Positions 31,746-40,408 are shown, counted from the first letter of the stretch. The stretch is 64,000 nucleotides of DNA from Hahella sp018986435 (GCF_050749805.1 NZ_CP192738.1:2232001-2296000), one strand, 5' to 3'. Numbers and translations: made by a program. The notes: generated by a model from the letters alone, not told the origin.

Positions 31746-32882
31746 ATGAAGACGAGTGCATTACTTCTCTCATTGATGCTATTCAGCAGCGGCGCGGCGC
31801 TGGCGGACAGGTATTACACTTGGGTGGATGAAAACGGTCAGGTGCGCCATACGCTGATTCGCGATGGACAACCAGCGCCTTCGCCACAGGCGCCACAACA
31901 AACACAGCCTGAAGCGCCTCAGCCGACAGCCGAGCAAAGTCCGGCTTCTGCTGAGGCGGCAGTTCCTCCCGTTGAGCCGGAAATTAACGCGGAGGCGACG
32001 ACTCCCAACCAGACACTGGAAGTCCCTGCTACGAATGATGCTCAGGAAGTATCTAAAGGGGAGCGGTCCCAGTCTGCGCCGCCAGTGAGCCAGTCTAAAT
32101 CAAGCCATCGCGAAATTATCGACGAGTCTACCTATATCGATGCGGCGGAGCTGGAAAAACGCGGCTTTGTGCGCGATGGCGATAGCCGTTTTTACACCTG
32201 GGTCGACACTAACGGGGTCATGCACACAGAAGAATATAATCCCGCCGACGCCAAGTCCAAGGCGCACATACAGCCTCTGCAACCTGCTCAGGTTGTGGCG
32301 GATGAACAACGAATCGAAAAGGCCCGTCTCCCCGAAGGCGCGGACCCCATTGCCGCTGATTTGCTTGGCCTGAACGCGCCGGGCGCGAAGCAGGAAATCG
32401 ACCTCATTTACGATCGCTGCTGTGAAAACCTGGTGAATGACGAGCGGGTTGAACTTGAGTTTGATGATGGGGAGCTGTTGGAAATTCGCAAGAACGAGCA
32501 GGGCTACAACTTCGGCGTAGGCTACAGCTTGTATCGCGTTGTGGAGATCCCTGAAGGTAGCGCCAATCGATTGTTGCAGTTGCGCGCATATGCGCAACCT
32601 GACGCGTTTTACCCATCAGTGTTGGTATTGGATAGCGATTGGAAACCGGTGCGCTTCCTGCAGGATTTGCTCTATATCTACGAGCCGGAAAACTGGTTCC
32701 GTTATGGCTATCTGGAAGGTTTTCTCAGGGTAAAAACGAAGGATGAGAAGTATCTCGTCTTGTTGACGACAGGGGCGGACCTCAAAAAACGCACTGTAGC
32801 GGAAGGTGTGGCTGACAAACCGGTTGTTATCAGCCACTCCGCCAGCGGCATACTGCATCTGGCGATTTTGCCCCCTGAGTAG
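31746..32882 (+). CDS. Periplasmic protein with two DUF4124 motifs and a MalM-like C-terminal domain
   Basis: A 378-residue protein from the ATG at 31746, two bases after the FadL-like gene; the frame is open further upstream but inside that gene. The signal peptide ends in ALA (about residue 20). A first DUF4124 motif (YYTWVDENGQVRHT) follows, then a Pro/Gln/Ala-rich linker of about 100 residues, a second motif (FYTWVDTNGVMHTEEY), and a domain of about 150 residues resembling MalM of the maltose operon (VLVLDSDWKPVRFLQ, then YLVLLTTGADL). I recognise MalM by pattern only. It probably serves in the periplasm or at the outer membrane with the porins before it. It is convergent with a deacetylase gene, with 16 bases between. 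Confidence 0.7.
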   Translation: MKTSALLLSLMLFSSGAALADRYYTWVDENGQVRHTLIRDGQPAPSPQAPQQTQPEAPQPTAEQSPASAEAAVPPVEPEINAEATTPNQTLEVPATNDAQEVSKGERSQSAPPVSQSKSSHREIIDESTYIDAAELEKRGFVRDGDSRFYTWVDTNGVMHTEEYNPADAKSKAHIQPLQPAQVVADEQRIEKARLPEGADPIAADLLGLNAPGAKQEIDLIYDRCCENLVNDERVELEFDDGELLEIRKNEQGYNFGVGYSLYRVVEIPEGSANRLLQLRAYAQPDAFYPSVLVLDSDWKPVRFLQDLLYIYEPENWFRYGYLEGFLRVKTKDEKYLVLLTTGADLKKRTVAEGVADKPVVISHSASGILHLAILPPE

Positions 32883-32898
32883 GCGAGAGGGTTGAGGG

Positions 32899-33975
32899 TT
32901 AATCCTCAGGGACAGCGGGATTGATCCATGGGAAAGAGCGCCAATAGAACAATCCGCCGCCGGCCGGCGCTGTGCAGTTGTAGCGGAAGCGGCGGCCTTT
33001 GAACGGCGCTGCTCCGACGACGGTTACCTCGTTGTTATCGACTGCGCTATCGAGAAGGCCCTGTCCGCTGCCGTAGCATGTGACCTTTGCGTTCAACTCC
33101 GTGCTGAAGCGCAATTGCGGAGGATTGTTATCCGCAATCAGGATGTTCTGTGGCGATAGCATCTGTGCAGGCAGCGGCAATGTGCTCAGCTTTTCTTTTA
33201 ACTGCGGAACGGAGCTGTAAGCGTTGGAGGCGGGAAAACGGGGCAGAGAGGTCCAATCGCTGTCAGGCCCGATAGGGCCGGAGTGCTGGCCTAATCCGAC
33301 GTAACCCAATGAACTCACCAACTTTTGCAGTGACGCATCGTATTCGCCGTAAGGGTAGGCGAGTAGTTTGAGTGAGGCGCCAGTCTCTTCCTCGATTCTT
33401 TTTTCCGCTTGTTCGATGTTTTGCGTGATGCGCGCGCGCCAGGCGCTGGCGTCCTCATTGGTTTTGACTTCCACCATATGGATGTGGCCCACGCCATGGT
33501 TCGCCACCACGCCGCCGTGTTTCCCCATTTCTCGGGCCTGCTCCCAGGTAATGTGCGTGCTGCGGTGATTATCAAGCGCGTCCGGATTCAGGAAAATCGT
33601 GAATGGATAACCGCGTTCCTTCAATAGCGGGTATGCGGTTTCGTAGATGCTTTTGTAGCCATCATCAAAAGTCAGCGCGACCGTTTTCTCGGGAAGGTTG
33701 CCGCCTTCCTGAAGTGTGCGAACGATCTCCGCCAATGGCAGCACTTGGTAGCCATTATCGGCGATAAACTGCATGTGCTGGCGAAAGAGCTCCGGGGTGG
33801 TGGAGGTGCTGCGCGGGGTATCGTCGCTGATGTGATGGTATTGCAGTATGTATGCGCGGGCGGGACTTTCTTGAGCCTGAGCTGATGCGCAAAGCAAGAC
33901 GCCAGCGGCGATTCCAAGCGCCTGAATCCGACGAGTAATTGATGTTGCGGTGAGAGAATAGCGTCCGTTATTCAT
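32899..33975 (-). CDS. Secreted polysaccharide deacetylase (NodB domain)
   Basis: A 358-residue protein with a signal peptide ending in AQA (residue 35). The NodB/CE4 domain shows LTFDDGY with metal-binding Asp105 and catalytic Asp104, and the metal motif His160-GVG-His164. It is like PgaB-type N-deacetylases in these motifs but lacks the large PgaB C-terminal domain; about 90 residues of beta-rich tail with Cys pairs follow instead. It likely trims acetyl groups from a cell-surface polysaccharide. It overlaps the DnaJ-related gene by four bases, so the two are translationally coupled. Confidence 0.85.
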   Translation of the reverse strand: MNNGRYSLTATSITRRIQALGIAAGVLLCASAQAQESPARAYILQYHHISDDTPRSTSTTPELFRQHMQFIADNGYQVLPLAEIVRTLQEGGNLPEKTVALTFDDGYKSIYETAYPLLKERGYPFTIFLNPDALDNHRSTHITWEQAREMGKHGGVVANHGVGHIHMVEVKTNEDASAWRARITQNIEQAEKRIEEETGASLKLLAYPYGEYDASLQKLVSSLGYVGLGQHSGPIGPDSDWTSLPRFPASNAYSSVPQLKEKLSTLPLPAQMLSPQNILIADNNPPQLRFSTELNAKVTCYGSGQGLLDSAVDNNEVTVVGAAPFKGRRFRYNCTAPAGGGLFYWRSFPWINPAVPED

Positions 33976-34640
33976 AGTGAGTAATAAACCTTTAATACTT
34001 CATATGCTTCCGTGATGGCTTGAAACAACGCGGTGTCTCCGCCACGGTCCGGGTGATGTTCCATGGCGAGGCGGCGGTAGCGGGCCTTAATCTGTCCTGC
34101 GTCGCTATCTGGAGCGCATCCCAGGGTGTCCAGCGCGGACTGCTTTTGATGGGGGTGTACGTACATCAGCCAAAAATCCCTGATCAGCTTTTCCACGTCT
34201 GCGGCGCTGGTGTCGAATAGGTTTTTCGGATTGAGGTAGTATTCCGCCAAGGGGTCCGCCGCCACCGGCGCGTTGTGGTTGCTGTGAGCCTCCGCATCGT
34301 AGTGATAAAGGGTGATACGTACGGAGGTCATGGCGAGGACAAGATTATGTTCTTGTAACCATTTGTTTTTCAAGCGATAGAGTGTATGGAATGTCAAGAA
34401 GTGGGTCTGAAAAAGATCCAGTGGAGATTGCAGGCAGTTCTCTGAAAAAATGCTATGTGGCGGTGAGGTCAATTGTTTGATTAGGTCGTGTTCGGAAATC
34501 ATTGCCGGGCCGGGGAGGAGAATCTCTGCGACGGCCTGTTCCAGTTTTTGCGTGAGATAGCGCCAACTGGTCGGTTCGCGGGAACCTTCCGTACCTGCAA
34601 GGGTCAAATCCTCTGGTATCTCTGGATGATCAAAACTCAT
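33972..34640 (-). CDS. DnaJ-related protein with C-terminal J domain
   Basis: A 222-residue protein from the ATG at 34640; the frame is open to 34742. The N-terminal 150 residues are of the DNAJ_related type known from Pseudomonas, and the J domain sits at the C-terminus (LGCAPDSDAGQIKARYRRLAMEHHPDRGGD), with the HPD motif that activates DnaK. Proteins with this inverted order probably recruit DnaK to a special client. The ATG shares four bases (CATG) with the start of the divergent DUF547 gene. Confidence 0.82.
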   Translation of the reverse strand: MSFDHPEIPEDLTLAGTEGSREPTSWRYLTQKLEQAVAEILLPGPAMISEHDLIKQLTSPPHSIFSENCLQSPLDLFQTHFLTFHTLYRLKNKWLQEHNLVLAMTSVRITLYHYDAEAHSNHNAPVAADPLAEYYLNPKNLFDTSAADVEKLIRDFWLMYVHPHQKQSALDTLGCAPDSDAGQIKARYRRLAMEHHPDRGGDTALFQAITEAYEVLKVYYSL

Positions 34641-35451
34641 GAGCGTAAGACTATTTTTAATCCTGATTTTTATGGGCTGGTTGTCGGGCGAAGCTGCCGC
34701 GGCGCCGAAGGCCGAGTATTGGGGCCTGTGGGACAAGGCCAATGAGCGAAACCCTGCTTTGCTAGATCATAGCACTTGGACCCATCTTCTGCAGACCCAC
34801 CTTAGTGAGGATGGGGACGGCTTCGCCAGATTGTCGTACGGCAGCTTCACGACGGAAGAGAAGCGTCAGTTGGATAGCTACATTGCCTCACTGACGTCCG
34901 TTGATCCCCGCGAGTATTCCAAAAATACGCAAATGGCTTACTGGATCAACTTATACAACGCCCTGACTGTGCAGTTGGTGCTGCAACATTATCCGGTAGA
35001 CAGTATTAAGAAGATTGGCGGCGGCTGGTTTCGTTTTGGCCCCTGGGACGATGTCATCACCCATGTGCAGGGACAGGCGCTGACCTTGAATGATATCGAG
35101 CACCGAATCCTGCGTCCTATCTGGAAAGACAAGCGCATTCACTATGCGGTCAACTGCGCCAGCCTCGGCTGCCCGAATCTCTATCCTGAAGCCTTTGAGC
35201 CCAATAGTCTGGAAGAACAGTTAAATAACGCCGCGCAAAACTTCATTCGCCACCCCAAAGGCGTTGCCTTCGTTAAAGACAGCCTGCGACTGTCCTCCAT
35301 CTACGACTGGTATCAAAGCGACTTCGGCTCCCGGCAAGAACTCCTTGACCATCTCGCCAAGTATTCAGCGGAGCCGGAGAAAAGTCGCCTGGAAAACTAT
35401 AAGGGCGGCATTGAATACGCCTATGATTGGAAGTTGAATGATGCGCAGTAG
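34639..35451 (+). CDS. DUF547 family exported protein
   Basis: A 270-residue protein with a signal peptide ending at AAA (about residue 21). The DUF547 core is clear: KNTQMAYWINLYNALTVQLV, then HYAVNCASLGCPNL and a C-terminal DWYQSDFG. The Cys and His of NCASLGCP suggest a thiol-type active site, and DUF547 has been noted as distantly transglutaminase/papain-like; no function is proven. It is divergent from the DnaJ-related gene and the two ATG codons overlap as CATG. Confidence 0.85.
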   Translation: MSVRLFLILIFMGWLSGEAAAAPKAEYWGLWDKANERNPALLDHSTWTHLLQTHLSEDGDGFARLSYGSFTTEEKRQLDSYIASLTSVDPREYSKNTQMAYWINLYNALTVQLVLQHYPVDSIKKIGGGWFRFGPWDDVITHVQGQALTLNDIEHRILRPIWKDKRIHYAVNCASLGCPNLYPEAFEPNSLEEQLNNAAQNFIRHPKGVAFVKDSLRLSSIYDWYQSDFGSRQELLDHLAKYSAEPEKSRLENYKGGIEYAYDWKLNDAQ

Positions 35452-35573
35452 GGGAGACCTTGGTTGCCCGTAAATTCAACATTCATTGTTTACAGACTGA
35501 ACAAAAACTGCACTGGCGTTAGACGGGGGGATTTAGGCTATAATGCGCACCCGTTAACCGGAGGTAGTGAGAT

Positions 35574-36431
35574 ATGACGGCGGCTTTTAAGTCAGAGATG
35601 GCGCAGCGCGATCGCTTGGAGTTGAACAAACTGAGAAAACTGCTGCGGCGTGAAGTCGGCAGGGCGATTGCTGATTTCAATATGATTGAGGATGGCGATA
35701 AAGTGATGTGCTGCCTCAGTGGCGGTAAAGATTCATATGCCATGCTGGACATCCTGTTGAATCTGAAAAAGCACGCGCCTATCAGCTTTGAGGTTATTGC
35801 GGTTAACCTGGACCAGAAACAACCCGGTTTTCCCGAGCATGTTCTGCCTGAGTATCTAAGCTCCCTGGGCGTTGAGTATCACGTCATTGAGCGCGACACA
35901 TACAGTATCGTGAAAGATAAGATCCCTGAGGGTAAAACCACCTGCGGTCTGTGTTCACGTTTGCGTCGTGGGATTCTTTACGATTTCGCTGTCGAACATA
36001 AGTGCACCAAGATTGCGTTGGGGCACCACCGTGACGACATTATGGAAACGCTGTTTTTGAATATGTTCTACGGCGGAAAAATGCGCGCAATGCCTCCCAA
36101 ACTGAAAAGCGATGACGGCCGCAATATCGTAATTCGTCCTCTGGCTTACTGCCGTGAAAAAGACATTGAGCGTTACGCTGGCCTGCGTGAGTTTCCAATT
36201 ATTCCCTGCAACCTGTGCGGCTCTCAGGAAAATCTGCAGAGACAAAACATCAAAATGATGCTGCAGGACTGGGATAAGCGTTTTCCTGGACGTCTGGAAA
36301 ACATGTTCCGCGCGGTACAAAACGTGCTGCCTTCGCATTTGTGCGACACCAGACTGTATGACTTCGACAAGTTGGAGCGATACAGTATGGAACCGGAAGA
36401 GTTCAACCAAATCAGCGTCCTTAACCTCTAA
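35574..36431 (+). CDS. ttcA: tRNA 2-thiocytidine biosynthesis protein TtcA
   Basis: A 285-residue PP-loop enzyme that thiolates C32 of several tRNAs. The ATP motif SGGKDS is at residues 49-54. The cluster-binding Cys pairs are Cys124/Cys127 (CGLC) and Cys212/Cys215 (CNLC). A TATAAT at 35539-35544 and a good GGAGG ribosome site precede the ATG. Confidence 0.96.
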   Translation: MTAAFKSEMAQRDRLELNKLRKLLRREVGRAIADFNMIEDGDKVMCCLSGGKDSYAMLDILLNLKKHAPISFEVIAVNLDQKQPGFPEHVLPEYLSSLGVEYHVIERDTYSIVKDKIPEGKTTCGLCSRLRRGILYDFAVEHKCTKIALGHHRDDIMETLFLNMFYGGKMRAMPPKLKSDDGRNIVIRPLAYCREKDIERYAGLREFPIIPCNLCGSQENLQRQNIKMMLQDWDKRFPGRLENMFRAVQNVLPSHLCDTRLYDFDKLERYSMEPEEFNQISVLNL

Positions 36432-36448
36432 ACAGACATAGAGCAGAT

Positions 36449-36467
36449 GGGCCGAGTTCTTCGGCCC
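36449..36467 (+). terminator. Hairpin after ttcA
   Basis: GGGCCGA / TCGGCCC with loop GTTCT, followed by TTATCC. The stem can be extended by ACAGAC/GTCTGT on the outside. The T-run is weak. Confidence 0.5.
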
Positions 36468-36504
36468 TTATCCGTCTGTATCATCCGCCGGAGAATCAAG
36501 CGTC

Positions 36505-36762
36505 ATGACGCCTTTATCGCTAGCCATTCTCAGCATTGTTATCGGCATCTTTCCATTGTTGGTCGCCAGTATGGCGAAGGCGATAGCAAGCTCTCTGGGC
36601 GGAACCCTGAGCGAAGCGGATTGCGAGGGTTGCATGCTGTTCGGAAGAGACATCAGCCCGATTCTATACAGGATGTTCGTCTTCGCCTGGTTGAGTATGT
36701 TTACGCTTGGTTTGGGCATGCTCGGCGTCATGGGTTCTATTGCCTGGGCTTTGTTGAGTTAA
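36505..36762 (+). CDS. Small membrane protein, two predicted helices
   Basis: An 85-residue protein I do not recognise. Two hydrophobic segments (about residues 3-25 and 59-84) flank a short polar loop with the motif CEGC, so a hairpin in the inner membrane is likely. The GGAG before the ATG is 11 bases away, a long spacing. The next 470 bases hold no gene. It could be a chance ORF, but the strong hydrophobic periodicity and the fit between ttcA and the ALDH gene support it. Confidence 0.5.
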   Translation: MTPLSLAILSIVIGIFPLLVASMAKAIASSLGGTLSEADCEGCMLFGRDISPILYRMFVFAWLSMFTLGLGMLGVMGSIAWALLS

Positions 36763-36973
36763 CCTTTTCGTCGGCAATGTCATTTATCCATTCTTCTCAT
36801 GTTGTCCATTTCTATCTGGGCCACGGTCGTCACGATCTGCTTCCAATACTCGCGCCGCTCTAAATTAATATATCGTAATTCTTTGATTTAATTGACGGCT
36901 TTTATGTCTATCCGGCGCTTAGGTTGGCATGAAGAACAGCTTTTATTCGGCGCTTGCGCTGATATGTTTTTCC

Positions 36974-37072
36974 CCGCTGAGAAGCGGCCCAATCGGTTAG
37001 TTTTCTTATCCTATAGGCGTATCTCGACATACGCTCCTGCGCCGACCGCGGTTTTGCGAGTCGGCTTTTTTT
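36974..37072 (+). ncRNA. Candidate small RNA or attenuated leader
   Basis: Three stem-loops in about 100 bases: CCGCT-GAGA-AGCGG (36974-36987), GCGTAT-CTCGAC-ATACGC (37017-37034), and a GCCGAC/GTCGGC terminator stem (37041-37065) followed by seven T. No protein gene precedes this terminator nearby. The 5' end and promoter are not determined. Its start is likely between about 36,880 and 36,970. Confidence 0.5.
37041..37072 (+). terminator. Rho-independent terminator of the candidate small RNA
   Basis: GCCGACCGC and GCGAGTCGGC form the stem with one bulged A, followed by a run of seven T. It lies 160 bases before the aldehyde dehydrogenase gene. Confidence 0.82.
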
Positions 37073-37123
37073 GTCGCCTCTTTTATTGCTTCGACTTATC
37101 AGGCTCATAGTCTTTTCCTTTAG

Positions 37124-37137
37124 GCAAAACATTTTGC
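37124..37137. promoter_or_regulatory. Palindrome before the ALDH gene, possible operator
   Basis: GCAAAA-CA-TTTTGC, a perfect 14-base inverted repeat, lies about 95 bases before the start codon. It may bind a regulator of the ALDH-acetolactate synthase pair; this is inference. Confidence 0.35.
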
Positions 37138-37232
37138 GAATGTGTCATACTCGTGCGCTCGAATTAAGCGAGCAGTATCAGGCTCCGCCTTTCGCTTATA
37201 CGTCAACTGCCTGACAGAAAAAGGACCTGCTT

Positions 37233-38666
37233 ATGTTAGCCAAATCCTATCCCTTCTATCTCGCCAACGAGCCTGTCGCAGATCCTCGCGGCTGGTTGCC
37301 GGTCGAAGACAAATATACTGGAGAAGAGTTCACCAAAGTTGGCCTGGCCGATCATGATGATATTGAAAAGGCTATCGCCGCTGCGGAAAAAGCGGTGGCT
37401 CCCATGCGCAGAATGCCTGGATACAAACGTCGCGACGTATTGCTGCATACCGTTGCGCGCCTGAAAGAGCGCTCGGAAGAGCTGGCTCAGGCGCTGGTGC
37501 GGGAAGCGGGCAAGCCGCTCAAGGACAGCCGTGGTGAAGTGGGGCGTTTGATCGAAACCTTTCAGATTGCCGCAGAAGAAGCTGTGCGCAATAACGGAGA
37601 ATGGCTGGATCTGGCTTATTCCGCACGCAGCGAAGGCTATCAGGGAATGGTGCGCCAGTTCCCAATTGGCGTCTGTTCGTTTATCACTCCCTTTAACTTT
37701 CCCTTGAATCTGGTTGCGCACAAGGTGGCGCCAGCCATCGCCGCCGGTTGTCCATTTGTCCTCAAGCCAGCCAGTCTCACGCCGATTGGCGCGCTGATCC
37801 TGGCGGAAATTCTGGCTGAAACAGACCTTCCCAAAGGCGCTTTCTCCGTCGTGCCCTGTAAAAAGGACGACGCCATGGCGCTGATTTCTGATGAGCGCAT
37901 CAAGCTGCTGAGCTTTACCGGCTCGCCGGCGGCGGGTTGGCCTATGAAAGCGAAGGCCGGCAAGAAAAAGGTTGTGCTGGAGCTGGGCGGCAACGCGGCC
38001 TGTATTGTGGAGCCGGAAACCGATCTGGATAAGGCGATTCCACGCGTCCTTTTCGGCGGTTATTACCAGTCTGGACAAAGCTGTGTCAGCGTTCAACGCG
38101 TGCTGGTGCAGGAATCTTTGTATGAGGACTTCAAACGTCGTCTGGTGGCGGAAGTGGAGACGCTGAAGACAGGCGACCCTAAAGATGAGGATACCTTTGT
38201 AGGTCCGCTGATCAGCCGCAAAGAAGCGGATCGTGTGGCCTCCTGGGTTAATGAAGCGGTAGAGGCGGGCGCTGAACTGCTGATCGGCGGCGAGCGCAGC
38301 GGCAATGTGATTACGCCTACGGTGCTGGCTAATACTCCGCGTCATTGCAGCGCTTATAACGAGGAAATCTTCGGGCCGGTGATCGTCCTGGAAGCTTACA
38401 AGACTTTCGATGACGCGCTGCAAGCCGTCAATAACAGCAAGTTCGGCCTGCAAACCGGCGTATTCACCCGTGACGTGGAGAACATGCAGAAAGCCTGGGA
38501 AGAGTTGGAAGTGGGCGGCGTCATTATCGGCGATGTGCCATCCTGGCGTGTGGATCACATGCCCTATGGCGGCGTGAAGGACAGCGGTATCGGTCGGGAA
38601 GGGGTGCGTTACGCCATGCAGGACATGAGCGAACCACGCTTGCTGGCGATCAAGCGTCAAAGCTGA
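37233..38666 (+). CDS. NAD(P)-dependent aldehyde dehydrogenase
   Basis: A 477-residue ALDH-superfamily enzyme that oxidises an aldehyde to an acid. Catalytic Cys284 (GQSCVSVQRV), general base Glu250 (LELGGNA) and Asn154 (PFNFP) are present, as are the cofactor segment LKPASLTP and SFTGSPAAG. It is closest in feel to lactaldehyde or phosphonoacetaldehyde dehydrogenases, but substrate cannot be read. The acetolactate-synthase-like gene follows after 74 bases that hold a perfect 8-bp hairpin (CAGGCGCA / TGCGCCTG, 38684-38704) without a T-run. Confidence 0.88.
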   Translation: MLAKSYPFYLANEPVADPRGWLPVEDKYTGEEFTKVGLADHDDIEKAIAAAEKAVAPMRRMPGYKRRDVLLHTVARLKERSEELAQALVREAGKPLKDSRGEVGRLIETFQIAAEEAVRNNGEWLDLAYSARSEGYQGMVRQFPIGVCSFITPFNFPLNLVAHKVAPAIAAGCPFVLKPASLTPIGALILAEILAETDLPKGAFSVVPCKKDDAMALISDERIKLLSFTGSPAAGWPMKAKAGKKKVVLELGGNAACIVEPETDLDKAIPRVLFGGYYQSGQSCVSVQRVLVQESLYEDFKRRLVAEVETLKTGDPKDEDTFVGPLISRKEADRVASWVNEAVEAGAELLIGGERSGNVITPTVLANTPRHCSAYNEEIFGPVIVLEAYKTFDDALQAVNNSKFGLQTGVFTRDVENMQKAWEELEVGGVIIGDVPSWRVDHMPYGGVKDSGIGREGVRYAMQDMSEPRLLAIKRQS

Positions 38667-38740
38667 TTGTGTTGCGAGGGATTCAGGCGCAGCTATTGCG
38701 CCTGGATACGGAGTACGTGTGAAACCCTGTGGAGAACTGA

Positions 38741-40408
38741 ATGAAAACAGAGCACGGGGGCGAGAAAGCCTCAGACCTATTTGTCAAAGCGCTGGAAAAT
38801 GAAGGCGTCAAATATATCTTCGGCGTGCCCGGAGAAGAAAACCTGGACTTACTCGAGTCGCTGCGGGGTTCTTCCATCAAGCTGGTGCTGACCCGGCATG
38901 AACAGGCGGCGGCCTTTATGGCGGCCACCTATGGCCGGTTAACGGGGAAAACCGGCGTGTGTCTATCGACTTTGGGACCAGGCGCCACCAATTTGGTGAC
39001 CGGGGCCGCCTACGCGAAACTGGGCGCTATGCCGTTGCTGATGGTGACGGGGCAGAAGCCGGTGAAGAAGTCCAAGCAGGGCTTGTTTCAGATTGTCGAT
39101 GTCGTGGACATGATGCGTCCATTGACCAAGTTCACCCATCAGATCATCAACGTGAACACCATTCCTTCGAAAATCCGTGAGGCGTTTCGTCTGGCGGAAG
39201 AGGAAAGACCAGGGCCCGCGCACCTGGAGCTGCCGGAAGATATCGCTGAAGAAATATCCGACTCCGATGTCATGTTGTTTGAGTCCAGCCATAGCCGCCG
39301 TCCGGACGCCAATGATCTGAGCATTCAGCAGGCGCTGGAAATGATCCAGAACGCGAAGCACCCGCTGGTGCTGATTGGCGCGGGGGCGAACCGTAAACGA
39401 GTGTCGGAAGCGTTGTTGGGGTTTATTGAGAAGACTGGCATTCCGTTTTTTAACACCCAGATGGGCAAAGGCGTGGTGGATGAGCGTCATCCACTGTTTA
39501 TGGGAACGGCGGCGTTGTCCGATGGCGACTATCTGCATTGCGCCATCGATTTCGCTGACTTGATCATCAATGTCGGCCATGACGTCATCGAAAAGCCGCC
39601 TTTCTTTATGGAGCCCGGCGGCAAGAAAGTCATTCACATCAACTTCAATTCCGCCAATGTGGACCGTGTGTATTTCCCCCAGTTGGAAGTAGTGGGAGAT
39701 ATCGCCAATTCGGTATCCAGACTGACGCAGTTGCTGGAGCCGGTGAATACTCACGACTTTGAATACTTCCAGCGGGTTAAGGAAGAAGTTGAGAAACAGC
39801 TATGCGAAGGCTCTGAGGACAACCGTTTTCCGATCATTCCGCAACGGCTGGTGGCGGATGTGCGCAAGGTGATGCCTGACGATGGCGTGATCGCTCTGGA
39901 TAACGGCATGTATAAGATCTGGTTCGCTCGCAACTACAAGGCGCACATGAATAATACGGTGTTGCTGGACAACGCCCTCGCCACTATGGGAGCGGGATTG
40001 CCCAGCGCTATCGCGGCGGCCATGCTGCATCCCGAATTGCAGGTGATGGCGATTTGCGGCGATGGCGGGTTCATGATGAACAGCCAGGAAATGGAAACGG
40101 CGGTGCGTCTGGGATTGAATCTGGTGGTGTTGATCGTTAACGACAGCGCCTACGGTATGATTCGCTGGAAGCAGGAGCAGGGCGGTTTCCATGATTGGGG
40201 ACTGAGCTACGGCAATCCTGACTTCGTTAAATACGCGCAAGCCTATGGCGCTTCTGGACACCGCGTGCAACGCGCGGAAGACCTGTCGCCCACCATTAGA
40301 CAGGCTTTCGCTGCGGGAGGCGTACACCTGATTGACGTGCCGGTGGACTATTCGGAGAACCGTCGTGTGTTGACGGAGGAACTGGCCAGCAGAGTCTGTC
40401 TGGTCTGA
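38741..40408 (+). CDS. Acetolactate synthase-like ThDP enzyme
   Basis: A 555-residue enzyme of the thiamine diphosphate family. The cofactor-activating Glu54 is in TRHEQAAAF, the ThDP/Mg motif GDGGFMMNSQE and NDSAYGMIRWKQ are at about residue 433-475, and GVPGEENLDLL is at the N-terminus. It joins pyruvate to a second 2-oxo acid or an aldehyde. There is no small regulatory subunit (ilvN) beside it, so a catabolic role like AlsS, or a specialised carboligase, is more likely than valine/isoleucine synthesis. It is paired with an aldehyde dehydrogenase. Confidence 0.82.
   Translation: MKTEHGGEKASDLFVKALENEGVKYIFGVPGEENLDLLESLRGSSIKLVLTRHEQAAAFMAATYGRLTGKTGVCLSTLGPGATNLVTGAAYAKLGAMPLLMVTGQKPVKKSKQGLFQIVDVVDMMRPLTKFTHQIINVNTIPSKIREAFRLAEEERPGPAHLELPEDIAEEISDSDVMLFESSHSRRPDANDLSIQQALEMIQNAKHPLVLIGAGANRKRVSEALLGFIEKTGIPFFNTQMGKGVVDERHPLFMGTAALSDGDYLHCAIDFADLIINVGHDVIEKPPFFMEPGGKKVIHINFNSANVDRVYFPQLEVVGDIANSVSRLTQLLEPVNTHDFEYFQRVKEEVEKQLCEGSEDNRFPIIPQRLVADVRKVMPDDGVIALDNGMYKIWFARNYKAHMNNTVLLDNALATMGAGLPSAIAAAMLHPELQVMAICGDGGFMMNSQEMETAVRLGLNLVVLIVNDSAYGMIRWKQEQGGFHDWGLSYGNPDFVKYAQAYGASGHRVQRAEDLSPTIRQAFAAGGVHLIDVPVDYSENRRVLTEELASRVCLV

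Larger units (their letters stand above)
36763..37232. other. 470-base intergenic region with structured-RNA signals
   Basis: No protein gene is seen. It contains three hairpins ending in a strong terminator (36974-37072), and a palindrome at 37124-37137. The rest is A+T-rich with no clear promoter. Confidence 0.5.

Noticed and set aside
37236..38660. A 474-codon ORF antisense to the aldehyde dehydrogenase
   Set aside because: It lies entirely inside a gene with intact catalytic motifs, has no family features, and reflects codon bias on the other strand.
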